Below, piece by piece: positions 1 to 10,649 of a stretch of DNA of 64,000 bases (the stretch's first letter is position 1; every line of letters begins with the position of its first letter). The translations under genes and the position numbers were made by a program. Source of the stretch: Leucosporidium creatinivorum (Eukaryota; Basidiomycota; Microbotryomycetes; Leucosporidiales; Leucosporidiaceae); NCBI GenBank assembly GCA_001600635.1, contig BCKL01000007.1:582303-646302 (forward strand). The letters are read 5' to 3'. The notes under the pieces are model-generated. The model was given only the letters and a program-made list of their open reading frames with translations. It was not told the DNA's origin and searched no databases.

Positions 1-1
1 A

Positions 2-480
2 CCCACGACAGGCGCCCGCCTCGACTGGTTCAAGCAAAAACTGCCCAACATCGCCGAGACGTTCGGAGTGCCCTTCCGCGTGCTCGCTGCGACGGAGAAG
101 GATCGTTATCGCAAACCGGAGGGAGGCATGTGGAAGAGGTTTTGCGAGGAATGGAATGGCGGTGTGGAGGTTGGTGAGTCTTGAGTTCTGAGTTTCGAGG
201 TCGAGGCCGAAGAGAGGGAGAAGGAGAGCTGACAGGGTCGGTGTGGAGCAGATCTGAAGCTCTCGTTCTACGTCGGAGATGCGGCGGGTCGTCCCTCCAT
301 TCCCGGCCGTCGTCGCCAGGATCATTCCAACTCGGATCTGAGTGAGTCGTCTGTCTTCTCTGGTCGAGCTCCCCTCCTCCGCACTTAGCAGAACGCTGAT
401 ACTCGACCCTGTCCATCAAAGAAGAGATGGCCCAATGCGTCAACCTCCCCTTCCACACCCCCGAGGACTTCTTCGTCTGA
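2..480 (+). CDS. DNA 3'-phosphatase of the PNKP/Tpp1 family (3' part only)
   Basis: The C-terminal part of a polynucleotide kinase 3'-phosphatase (HAD fold), which removes 3'-phosphates from DNA ends during single-strand break repair. Exons 2-173, 252-341 and 422-480 join in phase; the two introns (78 and 80 nt) have GTGAGT donors, and the second a CTGAT branch site. The translation contains the family hallmarks KDRYRKPEGGMW, SFYVGDAAGRP, DHSNSDL and, at the very end, PFHTPEDFFV. The start lies left of the window. In animal PNKP and fission yeast Pnk1 this last motif is followed by a linker and the 5'-kinase domain; here a stop follows at once, as in budding yeast Tpp1, so the protein seems to be phosphatase-only. 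Family assignment is firm; absence of the kinase rests on the stop at 478-480. Confidence 0.88.
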
Positions 481-1408
481 GCTCGAGCTCGTGCTCGTAC
501 TCGTACTCGCTTCCGTCGCTTGTTCTCCTTCTTCCCCCTCGCTTGACCCCCCTCGCTTGACCCCCCTCGCTTGACCCCCCTCGTAGCCACCCTGCGTCGC
601 GTTGCCGACCCGAATCGCTGTAGTGCTTCTACTCCTCTCCCTCGCTCACTCGCAATGCCATCCTACCCTTCGTCGTTCCCTCGTTTCCGCTCGGTTGATG
701 CTCGGCGAAGGGGAGATGTGAGCTTGGAGCTGCCAGAGAGGGTAGCAGCTCGGCGTACGAGGTTAGCTAAGCTACTCGAGTCATATTCGGCTTGCCCGCT
801 TCCTACCTCGCATGAAGGAAGGACCAGAGCGAGCTCATCTTCTTCGGCCGTTGCGAAGGGGGAGGCCTCTGGTCGCTGGCTTCTCGCCCGTCTGATGAGG
901 TCGCGGGAGGTGAGTTCGGGCCACCAGAGACTTCTGCGTCAAAGATCCGGCGCGATTTACTGGCTCGGCTCGTTCACACTGCATGAAGCGGGCCTGCTGC
1001 ACCTCAGCGAGCCCGCGAAAGCCATCGCCGAAGCCGAGCGGAGCGAGGTGCGAGAAGCTACTGCTTAAGTGTTGCGTTCAAGCATCCATCTTCGCCGATC
1101 TAGTACCATACACACCTCGCCTTCCATGTTTGACCGAATCGAGCCCAAGCTCAGCTCACACGCCAGCCTAATGAGGCAAGTCCACGCCGAGTCGCGCTGG
1201 GAGCGATCGCTCTTTCTTTCTTCTTCTCCCTATATCTACTCGTCTACATCACAGCAGCAGTCGTTCTCCCTCCCTCTTCTCTCTGGGTCACCTCAACGCC
1301 CCGACCCTCTTCTGCCCTCTAGCATCACCCCACCCACTCCAAGCTCGCTCCTCCGTCGAGCGCGTCCCTCTTGGCTCTCTCCTTCAACAGCTCTGGGAGC
1401 ATCCAACC
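481..1408. other. Intergenic region between phosphatase and Ser/Pro-rich gene
   Basis: About 0.93 kb with the 3' UTR of the phosphatase, the 14-bp tandem repeat, and presumably the promoter of the next gene. A TATATC stretch near 1230 lies about 180 bp before the next start codon and is followed by pyrimidine-rich DNA. The open frame at 571-1068 has no recognisable domain and I do not treat it as a gene. Confidence 0.5.
541..582. repeat. 14-bp tandem repeat, three exact copies
   Basis: Three head-to-tail copies of GCTTGACCCCCCTC just downstream of the phosphatase gene. The core GCTTGACCCCCC also occurs once in inverted orientation at 51811-51822. The function is unknown; it may be a simple slippage repeat. 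Confidence 0.8.
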
Positions 1409-3769
1409 ATGGCCCAACGGCTCTCCGTAGCCTCCACCTCCACCTCCACCTCATATTCATCCTCATCCTCAGCAAATCACGCAACCTACATCGTCCTCCA
1501 CCGCGAAGGGGAGCTGGGCGAGCTAGAAGATGCGCCTACCCCTTCGGGAGGGAAGGGCGCGCTCGGAGCTGGAGCTGCTACTGCAGGGGAGCAGGGACAG
1601 AATCGGAGAGCGCATTGGGTCAGGAAGGAGGTGGCTCTCAGGGTGGATATGAGGGATGCGGTTAAGGAGAGGGAGAGGAGGGCAGTTAGGAGCGAGGAGG
1701 AGCAGCGGCTGAGTGAGGAGCAGCTGCGAGAGCAGGAGGAGCAGAGGAGGAGCTATAAGGCTACAAAGGGACCGCCGACCGCGCCCACGACGACCAGCAA
1801 GGGCCACTCGAGGATTCGGTCCTTCTTCTCGGCCTCTTCTTCGAGCTCGAAACCTTCGCTCAAGGACAGCATCTCCGCTCCTCGTGCTGCATCACCTACC
1901 AACCTCTCTTCCTCTCGGCCCTCGTCACCAATCCACCGCCCCTCCCCTCCTCCCTCAGCACCCGAGCCCCGACCTCGGCCCTCCCATTCCCACTCCATTT
2001 CCTCTCCCCATGCTGTCCCTCCTCCGCCCAGCACTTCAGCTCCTCCAACAGTCAAATTTGCGCCCGCTCCCTCGCCGTCTAGCTCTCGCTCGCCGAGCCC
2101 GGTCCAGCCCAAGCCATTGTCGAGGAGACCAAGTTTACCGAACCTCGGCGCTCGGAGTCGGGATGACAGGGAGAGGGAGGATACAGCCGAGTCGACCAAG
2201 AGCGGAGCAGCAGGTGGAAAGATGGGCGGCTGGCTGAAACGGACACTGCGGAGCTCGCCCTCCTCCTCCCTCTCGCCCCCAACCTCAACTTCGCCAAGTC
2301 CGACCCTCGTCCAATCCCCTTCCTTCTCTTCCTCGTCCGCCTCCTCCCTCCTCTCCACTCCTCACGGATCTCCAACCCTCTCCATCCACCTTCCGCCTCC
2401 ATCTCGTCACCAAGGGCAGCCAGGGATCAAACGCCGCCCGTCCATACCCGAGACTGCATTCAAGGCTCTCTCTTCCTTCCTTTTGGCGCGGAGGGAGTCG
2501 ACCGAGGATGGCAAAGGGATGAAGAAGCGCCGGTCGTTTCTGAGGGACAAGGCAGAGGGAGGCGAGGCGCTGTCGGATGAGGAGTTGAGAAGCTGGAGGA
2601 AAAAGGGGGAGGGGGAGATGGAGGTGCTTGACAAGGAGGATGGGGAGGGAGAGCAGGGCGAGGAGACGGAGGAAGAGGTGAGGAGGTTGAGGAGAGGGCC
2701 GAGCGTGAGGAGGGATCAGGCGTTAGCGAACGATCGGGAAGGGAAGAGGAGCGGCTCGAGGGGAAGTCGGCGGTCGGTGAGTTGCTCTTTTCGCTCTCTC
2801 TGGTCCTCGCTAGCACTTGTTGACTTCAATGTTACACTACAGCGCTCCCCCGAACAATCAACCGACTCCCTCACTCCCCTCGCTACGCCAACCGACTCGA
2901 TTCCCCGCTTCCGCTTCCCCTTCGGTCTCTCCCTCGACTGTGCCCCTACGCCATCCACCACCGTCCCGCCATCCCCTACCACCATCTCCCTCCCCGACGA
3001 CATTGCCCTCTCCTTCCTCGCTGCTTCGGGGTACCTCGAGCTGACGGCGCGAGCAGCGGAAGCTACCAGTCCCGTCGCTCCTGCTGCTCGACCACGGTCG
3101 ACACCACCCCGCGAGGCAGTGGCAACAGCAGTCCCACTTGTTCCCGTCGCCCCGACTCGCCCGCCTCCTCGTCCGCGACGAACGACCTCGACTCGCCGAC
3201 CTTCTGCTGCCCCTTCGTCTTCCTCCTTCGACTCTCTCCCATCTCTCGCTTTCACCCCACCTCCTCCGCCACCAACACTAAACGGCGGCCTTCTCCCTCC
3301 ACCACGTCCCTCCCCCTCCGCCATCCGCATGCGCCGCGGCGACTCTGCCCCTTCGCTTTCCAACGCCGGTGGGCCGAACTTCTCGGCGACCTCTGCGCTC
3401 GGCTCGCAAGTCGATCCCGCGGCAGCAGAGATGAAGACGAGCACGAGTCCTGGTGGAGGAAGGAGGATCATCAGCTCGGAGGCGTGGGGGCAGGTGTCGT
3501 TGAGTGCGCAGACGGCGGGGCGAAGCAGGAGGGAGAGGAACAAGAGCGGTGCTGGAGAGTTGGGAAGGTGGGATGGTAAACAAGGGGGAGGAAGAGAGGA
3601 AGAGGAGCGGAAGAGGTTGGAGGCGGGGACTCTGGGGTCGAGCCAGCGGAGGAGTGGAAGGAAGGGCTCGGCGATGGGTGGGGAGGGGTGCATGTCGAGG
3701 GATGGGCGCGATAGAGACGAGAAGAGTAGGGGGATACTGCCTACTCCTCCGACGAGTCCGCTTGTCTGA
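1409..3769 (+). CDS. Ser/Pro-rich low-complexity protein, unknown function
   Basis: One long frame of 786 codons opened by an ATG in good context (CCAACCATGGCC). I recognise no family. The protein begins with a Ser/Thr run, then a charged helical stretch rich in Glu/Arg (about residues 80-110), then long Ser/Pro-rich disordered segments with basic patches and a repeated SIRSF/RIRSFF-like start of the disordered part. A likely intron lies at 2777-2842 (GTGAGT...TACACTACAG, 66 nt, phase 0); it is a multiple of three and stop-free, so both spliced (764 aa) and unspliced (786 aa) products are possible. Composition suggests a scaffold or cytoskeleton/bud-site type protein, but that is only a guess. 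It is convergent with the next gene. Confidence 0.7.
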   Translation: MAQRLSVASTSTSTSYSSSSSANHATYIVLHREGELGELEDAPTPSGGKGALGAGAATAGEQGQNRRAHWVRKEVALRVDMRDAVKERERRAVRSEEEQRLSEEQLREQEEQRRSYKATKGPPTAPTTTSKGHSRIRSFFSASSSSSKPSLKDSISAPRAASPTNLSSSRPSSPIHRPSPPPSAPEPRPRPSHSHSISSPHAVPPPPSTSAPPTVKFAPAPSPSSSRSPSPVQPKPLSRRPSLPNLGARSRDDREREDTAESTKSGAAGGKMGGWLKRTLRSSPSSSLSPPTSTSPSPTLVQSPSFSSSSASSLLSTPHGSPTLSIHLPPPSRHQGQPGIKRRPSIPETAFKALSSFLLARRESTEDGKGMKKRRSFLRDKAEGGEALSDEELRSWRKKGEGEMEVLDKEDGEGEQGEETEEEVRRLRRGPSVRRDQALANDREGKRSGSRGSRRSVSCSFRSLWSSLALVDFNVTLQRSPEQSTDSLTPLATPTDSIPRFRFPFGLSLDCAPTPSTTVPPSPTTISLPDDIALSFLAASGYLELTARAAEATSPVAPAARPRSTPPREAVATAVPLVPVAPTRPPPRPRRTTSTRRPSAAPSSSSFDSLPSLAFTPPPPPPTLNGGLLPPPRPSPSAIRMRRGDSAPSLSNAGGPNFSATSALGSQVDPAAAEMKTSTSPGGGRRIISSEAWGQVSLSAQTAGRSRRERNKSGAGELGRWDGKQGGGREEEERKRLEAGTLGSSQRRSGRKGSAMGGEGCMSRDGRDRDEKSRGILPTPPTSPLV

Positions 3770-4334
3770 TGAGGTGCAGGATCCTGACCTGGAAGAGGAG
3801 TGGATCAGAACGTGCGCCGAGCCGAGGGGCAAGGGGGAGGGGACGGGAGGGAGCAGGGTACACCTTTATCTACCGTCGTCTAATAGCAAGCAGGTCTCCC
3901 TGCTATTATTCCACCTTCTCCCTGCACCTCGTGTAACCGTTCGAACGCCATCGTGGACCTTAAGCCAGTGCCAAGCTGCCTGGACTTTCGCCCAAGCCAA
4001 CCGCCAATCTCGGAGTACGCCAGCGCAACCGCCGGCGGGCACGTTGATATCGTTCGTCGAGCGCTGCCTGTAGCGTACGGCCACGAGCTCGCGAAGTAGC
4101 TCAAGAGACGAGCCTCTGCAGCAGGCGGACAGCGAACCGGCTCGCTGAAGGGGAAGGGACGATCTGAGCGAGAAGCAAAGCTGGTAGTGTGTTGACAGAC
4201 GAAGAGACGACGAGATTGTATACTACACAACAAATGGAGGGGTAAAGTAGTCACAGCAAGCACAGAAAAGAGAGAGAAGTGTCCTTGAGCGCCCTGCCCA
4301 GCGCCGAGCCTCGCAGCTTCCCGTCCGAAGTCCA
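3770..4334. other. Convergent intergenic region
   Basis: About 565 bp between two genes that end towards each other. It should hold both 3' UTRs. An AT-rich patch near 4215-4240 (TATACTACACAACAAA) is the only compositional change. I see no gene in it. Confidence 0.5.
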
Positions 4335-5515
4335 TCAAGCACTCCTCACATCACTAGTAGGGTGCTCGGCCTCAACAGCAGCTCCCGCCTCGAACAGCAT
4401 CTTGAGCGAACCAGCGGCGCGTTCCTCCTCGGGCGAAGTCGAGCGCTTGGCCGAGGTCTCGGCGGCGGCGGGGACGATGGGAGTGGGAGCGGGACGAGGA
4501 GTGAAGAAGCCCGAGTGACGGAGGGGAGGGGAGCGCGAGGTCATACGACCGACGGTGGAGGTGGGAGGAGGAGGAGGCATGGTAGAGGCTTTGGTGGAAG
4601 TAGGAGGGGAAGGCGGGCGAGGGGCGAGAGGGCGCTTGGCATTGAGCGAAGGGGAGGGGATCGGCTTGTGCTGCTGCTGCTGGTATTGAGGAGGGACCGA
4701 AGACCATCCATGAGGTTGAGGAGCGGCCGCAGGCGCCGCCTGGCGCTGGTTGTGCTCGCACTTGTTGCGAAGAGCCGCCATGACCTCCTCGTGCGAAGCC
4801 TTGCCGTTGGACGTCCTCCTCGCCTTCTTGGCCGTGGGACCTCCCTCTTCCTCTGTCATGTTGCGCACCGACGAGGAGGCAACCGAGCCGGCCGACGAGG
4901 TGGAAACGCTGCTGGCAGCCCGAGCGCGCTTGGCCGTCTCGGCGTTGACTCCAGCTCCGAAAGCACCGGGAGGGGGCGAGTAGGAGGAGCCACGGCGGTC
5001 GGTGTAGGGTGGTTGACCGTTTACCGTGGGAGGGCAGGGGTGGAGGTGCGATTTGGTGTTGTAAGGGGAGGTCGGGCCCGACTCGGAGGGGGGAGAGGTC
5101 GGCGAGTAAGGGGCGTAGGAGGCGGCGTAGGCGGCTTGCTGCTGCACTTGAGCGTAGTAGACTTGCGAGAGTACCAGCGTGTGCTGCACCTTGAGCTGTT
5201 CGGCCTTGAGGATGGCGTCGGCGGCGAGTCGCTGCCAAGGCGGAAGACGCAAGCGAGAGGGTCAGTTTCGGCGATGGCGGCTCTCTGCACTCTCAACGCT
5301 TCTCGGCTCACCTCATCTTCCTTCTCCTTGGCCCTCAAGATGATCTTGAGCAGCTCGGTATCGTTGTTGCCGTCCTTCTGGAAGGCGGCGAGGATCGAAT
5401 TTAGCGACGGCGTGAAGCAAGCGGCGCTCGCAGCGGGTGGTGGTGAAGTCGGTTGAGGAGCGAGGGCTTGCTGAGGGATCTCGGTCGTCGTTGGCTGAGG
5501 GGCTATAGCGGTCAT
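4335..5515 (-). CDS. Pro/Ser-rich protein with short conserved-looking helix, possibly nuclear
   Basis: Two exons (5515-5312 and 5231-4335) joined over an 80-nt GTGAGC...GGCAG intron with a CTGAC branch site; 366 aa. The start MTAIAPQ is the first ATG of the frame close to the splice site; an upstream in-frame ATG-less extension exists but is low complexity. Residues about 35-95 form a helical block (SLNSILAAFQKDG, then ILRAKEKEDERLAADAIL) with a heptad-like EDERLAADAILKAEQ segment; such blocks occur near the N-terminus of some fungal transcription regulators, but I cannot name the family. The rest is disordered, with Gln runs, Pro runs and a basic cluster AKKARRTSNGK that could be a nuclear localisation signal. 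Function is not known. Confidence 0.65.
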
Positions 5516-8500
5516 CTTGCTGTAGCTTGTTGGAGCTGGGTAAGTGGGAATCTCGAGCTGGCTGGGCGAAAGCGTGCGGGGTTTGTCGACAGCAGGTGCG
5601 GAGGAGGGAGACCAAGTCCGAGCGAAGGGGGTATGTTGGTGAGCGGTCGTTGAGCAGGGGAGAGAAGCTGCTTGACTTGTAGGTCGGTATGGTAGGAGGC
5701 CAACCTGTGGCAGACTCTGCCAAGCTGCTGCAATCCACCGAAGCAAGCTGAGGGCTTGGCGTTCGAGCAGCCATTTCGAGCGACGATGAGCCGCCCGCCC
5801 CGGATTCGCTGGGCGCGGGGACTTGGAGAGCTTGGGCGTGGTGCATGAGGGTACGGGATGCATATAAGTACAGTCTCCGAGATTATCGGCGCTGTAGGAG
5901 AGTAGCAATCAAGTGCAAGCCAGCACCGACAAGTGAACTGGGGCGAAAGATTGAAATGGCATCAAGCTCAGGCGGAGGTGGCCTGCAGATGCAATTGGCT
6001 ACAGGCGCCCTCGGCTGCAAGATCTCGACCGCCGCTTCCCGAAATCTCGTCTCCCGAGCTGACCGGGTTTGTAGCTGAAGCTGTAGGAAGTCGCCAATGT
6101 GCTCAAGGTGCTACAGCGCTATAGTCAAGCTGCCCGAGGCTACCCTCGGCGCATCTCGTCGCTCTGGAGAGATGCTTGAGAGTGCTGGGCGGCCGAGCCG
6201 AAGTCGATCCCCCCCGCTTCAACTTCCTTCCCGTCGTCTCGAAGCTCGCCTTCGCAACCTTACTGCGGTACATGACGGAAATCTGACCTCTGCGGGCGCC
6301 TTGAGCCACCTTGGCAGCAGCCCGCGACCTCAGAAAAGCTGGAAACGGCTCGGTTGCGAAGCTCTCGCTTTCTTGGCTCTGCAGCTCGATACCCGCCTTG
6401 GAGTGTCTCGGGAAGGTGGATGAGCGTCGGGTAAACATTCTCTGCTTCGACGAGTGTAGCGAGGATAAGGTGCGATGGTCAGACTTGAGCGCTTGGTCGT
6501 TGCCGAGCGGCCGAGAGGGCGCGTGAGCTCAGCACTCGAGTGCAGTATTGGCTGTGCTACTCCAGCCATATGTGAACAGCTCTTGTTTTAGCTTGCTGTA
6601 GGAGCCGTCAGCTATGCATGGCTCAGGGCGCTTGGAATGGAAAGAGACAAGGAGCGGTCTTCATCTCGGTGATCGCTTCCTCGGTCCCGGGAAGCTGTTC
6701 TTGATCAGCCTGAGTGCTGTAAGAAGTTGTTCTACGCTTTTCAACATCTCTATGTAGCTCTCTTGTCCAGCTTGAGCTCGCTGTGAAAGCCAAGCCAAGG
6801 TGGTCCGAGCTGCAGCTCCGCTCGCTCAAAGTCAGCCGACTCGCCTCGCTCGCTTCTTTCTCTCCTACCGCATCCTCCTGGAGTGGTCGTTGCGTGTAGC
6901 ATCCACAAGCATGGTGCTCTCGCTCGTGTGAGTGCAGGCCTCTGTAATAGGCTCTGCCACTGGATCAAGGCCCGACTCTTCCTCGCGTGAAGCTGCTCGT
7001 CGACCTCTGACCTCTCTCAGCGAAGGATCGCAGAAGCAGTTGCTCCCGCTCTTGTAGCGCTTGGGAGCGATCTCACTCAAGATCCTGGGACGACCGCTTA
7101 AGCCTCCCAACAGCTCTCGCAGCCTGCTCCTCGTTGAGCAAGCTCGAACTGAGACTGAAGCGCCCGAGGAGCTCGCTGCCATCTGCTCCTCCTTAGCGAC
7201 GGGAACGCCGCTATAGCCTTCCCACCACATCCCAAGTCATCCTAGTGGTGCATATCTACAGGCTGCTGCTCACACAGCAGCCTTTCGCAACGAGGAGCCG
7301 CGAGCAAGTGCTCCTCAAGCGTCGACGGGAGGCGCGCCAAAAGTCCTCCCTCTCCTGCAGCTTGCGAGGCTGTGGGCTTCTCGGTACTCTCTAGGGGTGT
7401 AGTGAGGTCTAAAAGTGAGTCTTCACTGTTTCGGGCCTCTGTTCCAGTGCAGCAGAGCGCTGAAGGGGTGAGGAAGAGCCTAGAGGGATTGAAGGAGCGT
7501 TGGAACGGTGTAGGGTGCAGCAGAGACGCTGGGCGAGCAGGAGGAGCTGTACCTCAACAGCAAATATCTCAGGGATGATGTAGCTGACCCTCGCTCGACC
7601 TCGACTTCGTAGCGTCGTCGACTTCTCCCTTCCAACTCGGCGCTGCTTCACTCACGCAAGGCGAGTCTCTCTCTCTGCGCCCGCCGCTCCCTCCTGTCCA
7701 CCCCGAAGGTCGGAGCTTTCAAGTACAGCCGACTGTCGGGATGGGCTTCGAGAGCTATGGGGTTTGGGAAGGCGAGGGACGAGGCTTGCTTTCGCCGAGC
7801 CATGAGCGAGTGTTCGAATTGACGCTTCGCACGGCAAGGGGAGCACGCTGATGACTCCCGAGAGTCCCCTACCACGCCATCATAGCCTGTTGCCGCGTCG
7901 GGTCGCGCTCTACGCTTCGGCTGAGGGGATTGCGGAGGAGGGAAGCGGCGCGCCCTTCTCTCTTCGCCGAATAGCGATCGCTGACCTCTCACATTTGCTA
8001 TGCTGATCGCTACCACGCTGCTGAGGAGGCGCAGAGAAGCAAGCAGCATTGGAGGTGAGTCCGCTATCGTTCCTAGCAGTTCTGAGGAGGAGCACAGGGC
8101 GAGGCTGTTCGCCGAGCAAGGCTCTGCGTCGTCGCCCTGAAGGGGACGTGTAGCGTTGTATCGCCGCCCTGCGCGCCATTGAGACTGCCCAAAGATATGA
8201 GTGAGGTGGCTGAGATGGCTTGAGGCGTAAGGTGGGGAGAAAGGAAGCTTGAGGCTGCTCCGCTGTGCTCGGCTCGAGGGGCAAGACCCGTACAGTCGAG
8301 AGTAAAGCAGGGCCAAGAGAGCTCTGAAAGAGCTTTAGCTTGCTACAGAAGCTCTCAGTGTGCTTCTGTGAGCTGCCTGACTCGGAGACAGCAGGAGAAA
8401 GGTGCTCGGTTCAGGGCGGTCGGAGGCTCGGTCGAGTCGTCCATCGGGCTTGACTGCAGAGCCGAGGGGTGAGCTCATTCTGTAAGGATACAAAGACTCC

Positions 8501-9542
8501 TCTCCCTTGAACGCGCATGCAGCCGAGTAGGCAGGACCACAATTGCCCATTACTCTCGAGGACTAACTCGGCGCTTACTCGGTTCGTAATGCCTGCCTCT
8601 GAAAGCGCTCGACGTGTTCTGCGAGCTCTCTTTGCTTCCTCGTTCATCTCGCTCGACTCTTCGCTCTCGTCGACATTTCTCTCTTTTTCAAAAGAGTCCT
8701 TCTGCTTCGTTACAGGCTCTGCTCGGCTCACGCCCTCTCCAGCGGAGAGCTCAGAAGGAGCCTAGGGAAGCAGGAGCTCGAATCGCCTCCCTTCGATGTG
8801 AGCGACTCGTGTGTGATGCGGATGTGTAGTGCGGTATCTCTCAACGCTCCCCCAGATGATTCAGAGGGGAGGAGGGCGAGCTCTTTTCGCACAGGCCCCT
8901 ATCGCTCGCTCGGTGCAGCATCCGATCTCGGCGAGGCGTTTTGCCCGAGCAGGAGGGCGCTGAAGGAGGTCTGATGAGCCGAGCGAGACGTTACACGGAT
9001 TGCTGGATGCCCTCATGGTGGAGCGGCGCCAATCACCTCGGAGGAGGAGCGTCGTCCTCGTCGCCGAGGTCGTAGGAAGGGGCCTGCTGGCCGAAAAACT
9101 GGCAGATGGTCTCTTTTGATCTGCTCAAGTGGCCAGCCCATCCCCCTCCAGCATCCAGGGTCTGCTGTGAGAGAGCTGGCGAGGTGGGAGAGGACGCAGA
9201 GGAGGGGATTTCGCGGAGGAGGGGTCTCATTCGCAGGTCGCCAGGCCGCTTGGAGGTCTGCAGGGCTGCTGCTGTACCCCTATCAGCTGGTGCTATTCCT
9301 ATGGCCCAAGCTCAGCGACCAGCCACCTCTCAGCGGCTCTCAGAGGATACGACAGGGCTACAAATTGGAGCTCGGCCAGCTCGACCTGTCTTTCCTTCCT
9401 ACTTTTCACTGCTCTCTCGCTTCGGCTCTCGCTTATCTCTCAGCGCCACAGCCCTCGTTTACCGGACTACACATCCTCACCTCACTCTACCCCATCTAAC
9501 CTCACCACCCTCTCACCACCTCACAACTCGCCGTGCTCCAAG
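5516..9542. other. Four-kilobase gene-poor region between divergent genes
   Basis: By far the longest stretch without a credible gene. Short open frames exist on both strands (the longest 222 codons, 8316-7648 minus) but none carries a recognisable motif, good start context and splice pattern together. It must contain the promoters of the flanking divergent genes. A segment near 6018-6070 resembles one near 10893-10945 (17 identical bases then about 70 percent similarity). A 9-bp perfect hairpin lies at 7260-7283. It could hold long non-coding RNA or decayed repeat DNA; I cannot tell which. Confidence 0.55.
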
Positions 9543-10649
9543 ATGGCCTTCTCCAAGTCGCTCGCCGCTCTCTCGTCCAAGCTCCGCTCCAAGATCGCTC
9601 GCAAAGGAAAGGGCAAGATTGGCATCACTACTATCTCGGCACCCTACGACGTGGTCAGCTCCCTCTCGCCTCTGGGACAGCAGGTGAGCTTCCTCCGCTT
9701 CTCACATTCCTCGGGCGCAAAAATCTGACCTCGCCTCTCCATGGCTCGCTCGCGCAGATGTACTACGACCAGCTGTGCTTGATCGACATCTACACACCTA
9801 CCTCACCCTACTACGAGCCCAACTTCAGCAACAAGCACAAGGAGCAGCTACCGAGCGCCGACGCCGAGCAGCACCACCCCGCAGCTTCACTCTCGGCTCA
9901 GCAACAGCAGCTCGACTTCCCCACCTCCATCTCCGAGCTCTCTGACACCTCCAGTCACTCGGACGACGCTACTTCGGAGCACCACCACCACCACAAGGAC
10001 ATCATCCGCTGCAGCACTCCCTCGGAGCAACTCTTCTCGCCCTCGGCGCCCGTCTCGTCCAACTCCTCCCGCTCGACTCGTACGCCCTCCCACATCTTTG
10101 ACTCGGTCGACAGCTTCGACAGCGTTCACTCGACTACCCTCACAACCACCGTTAACAGCGACGACCGCTTCACCGAGCTCCCTCCTCGCATCTTCCCTCT
10201 CCGCCGCACCGCTCGCGTTCAGCGCAAGGTCGTCCCCTCCTCACTCGAGAAGCCTCCTACGGCCATCTCGGACCCCTTCGCTACCCTCTTCAGCGGCCCC
10301 TCCCCTTCGTCCTCCACCCACTCTCTCGCCAGCCTCGCCAGCTTCGGCGATCGCCTTCCTCTCGCCAGCCAAGGACATCGACTCGGGCCTCGCTCGCATC
10401 GGTTGCGTCAGCGCACACACTCTCAACACCAGCAACACCGGCCTCGATACCCTCTTCGCCGGTCCCTCGCCTTCAAACTCGGTCAGCTCGCTCGCCGCTC
10501 TCGCCTTCGCGGAACGCACTTCGCTGCAGGAGGACGTCAAGGTGGGAGTCGTGAGCCTGGGAGAGGTCAGCAGCTACAGCTCGAGAGCTCTTCCCGCTAC
10601 CCCCATCGCTGAACACGAGGGATGCTCTGCCATCATCGAGGAGTGGTGA
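9543..10649 (+). CDS. Ser-rich protein with internal repeat; suspected frame change near 10345
   Basis: Exon 1 (9543-9683, MAFSKSLAAL...) and exon 2 (from 9758) join in phase over a 74-nt GTGAGC...GCGCAG intron. The spliced frame stays open to 10612 (331 aa), with Gln, His and Ser runs. After about 10345 that frame becomes Arg/His-rich, whereas the neighbouring frame reads a sequence like the preceding part: TLFSGPSPSSSTHSLASL upstream is matched by TLFAGPSPSNSVSSLAAL in the other frame, which ends naturally at 10649 (SAIIEEW). This suggests one base too many (or two too few) at about 10341-10352, either a real mutation or a sequence error. No GT-AG intron fits there. Family not recognised; the start block KLRSKIARKGKGKIGITTISAPYDV looks conserved in style. 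Confidence 0.6.

Noticed and set aside
571-1068. 165-codon frame upstream of the Ser/Pro-rich gene
   Set aside because: No domain, composition like the other frames of GC-rich DNA, and it overlaps the likely promoter.
2716-3693. 325-codon antisense frame
   Set aside because: It is a shadow of the Ser/Pro-rich gene; low-complexity GC-rich coding DNA opens antisense frames.
7648-8316. 222-codon minus-strand frame in the gene-poor island
   Set aside because: No recognisable motif, mixed composition and no supporting splice pattern.
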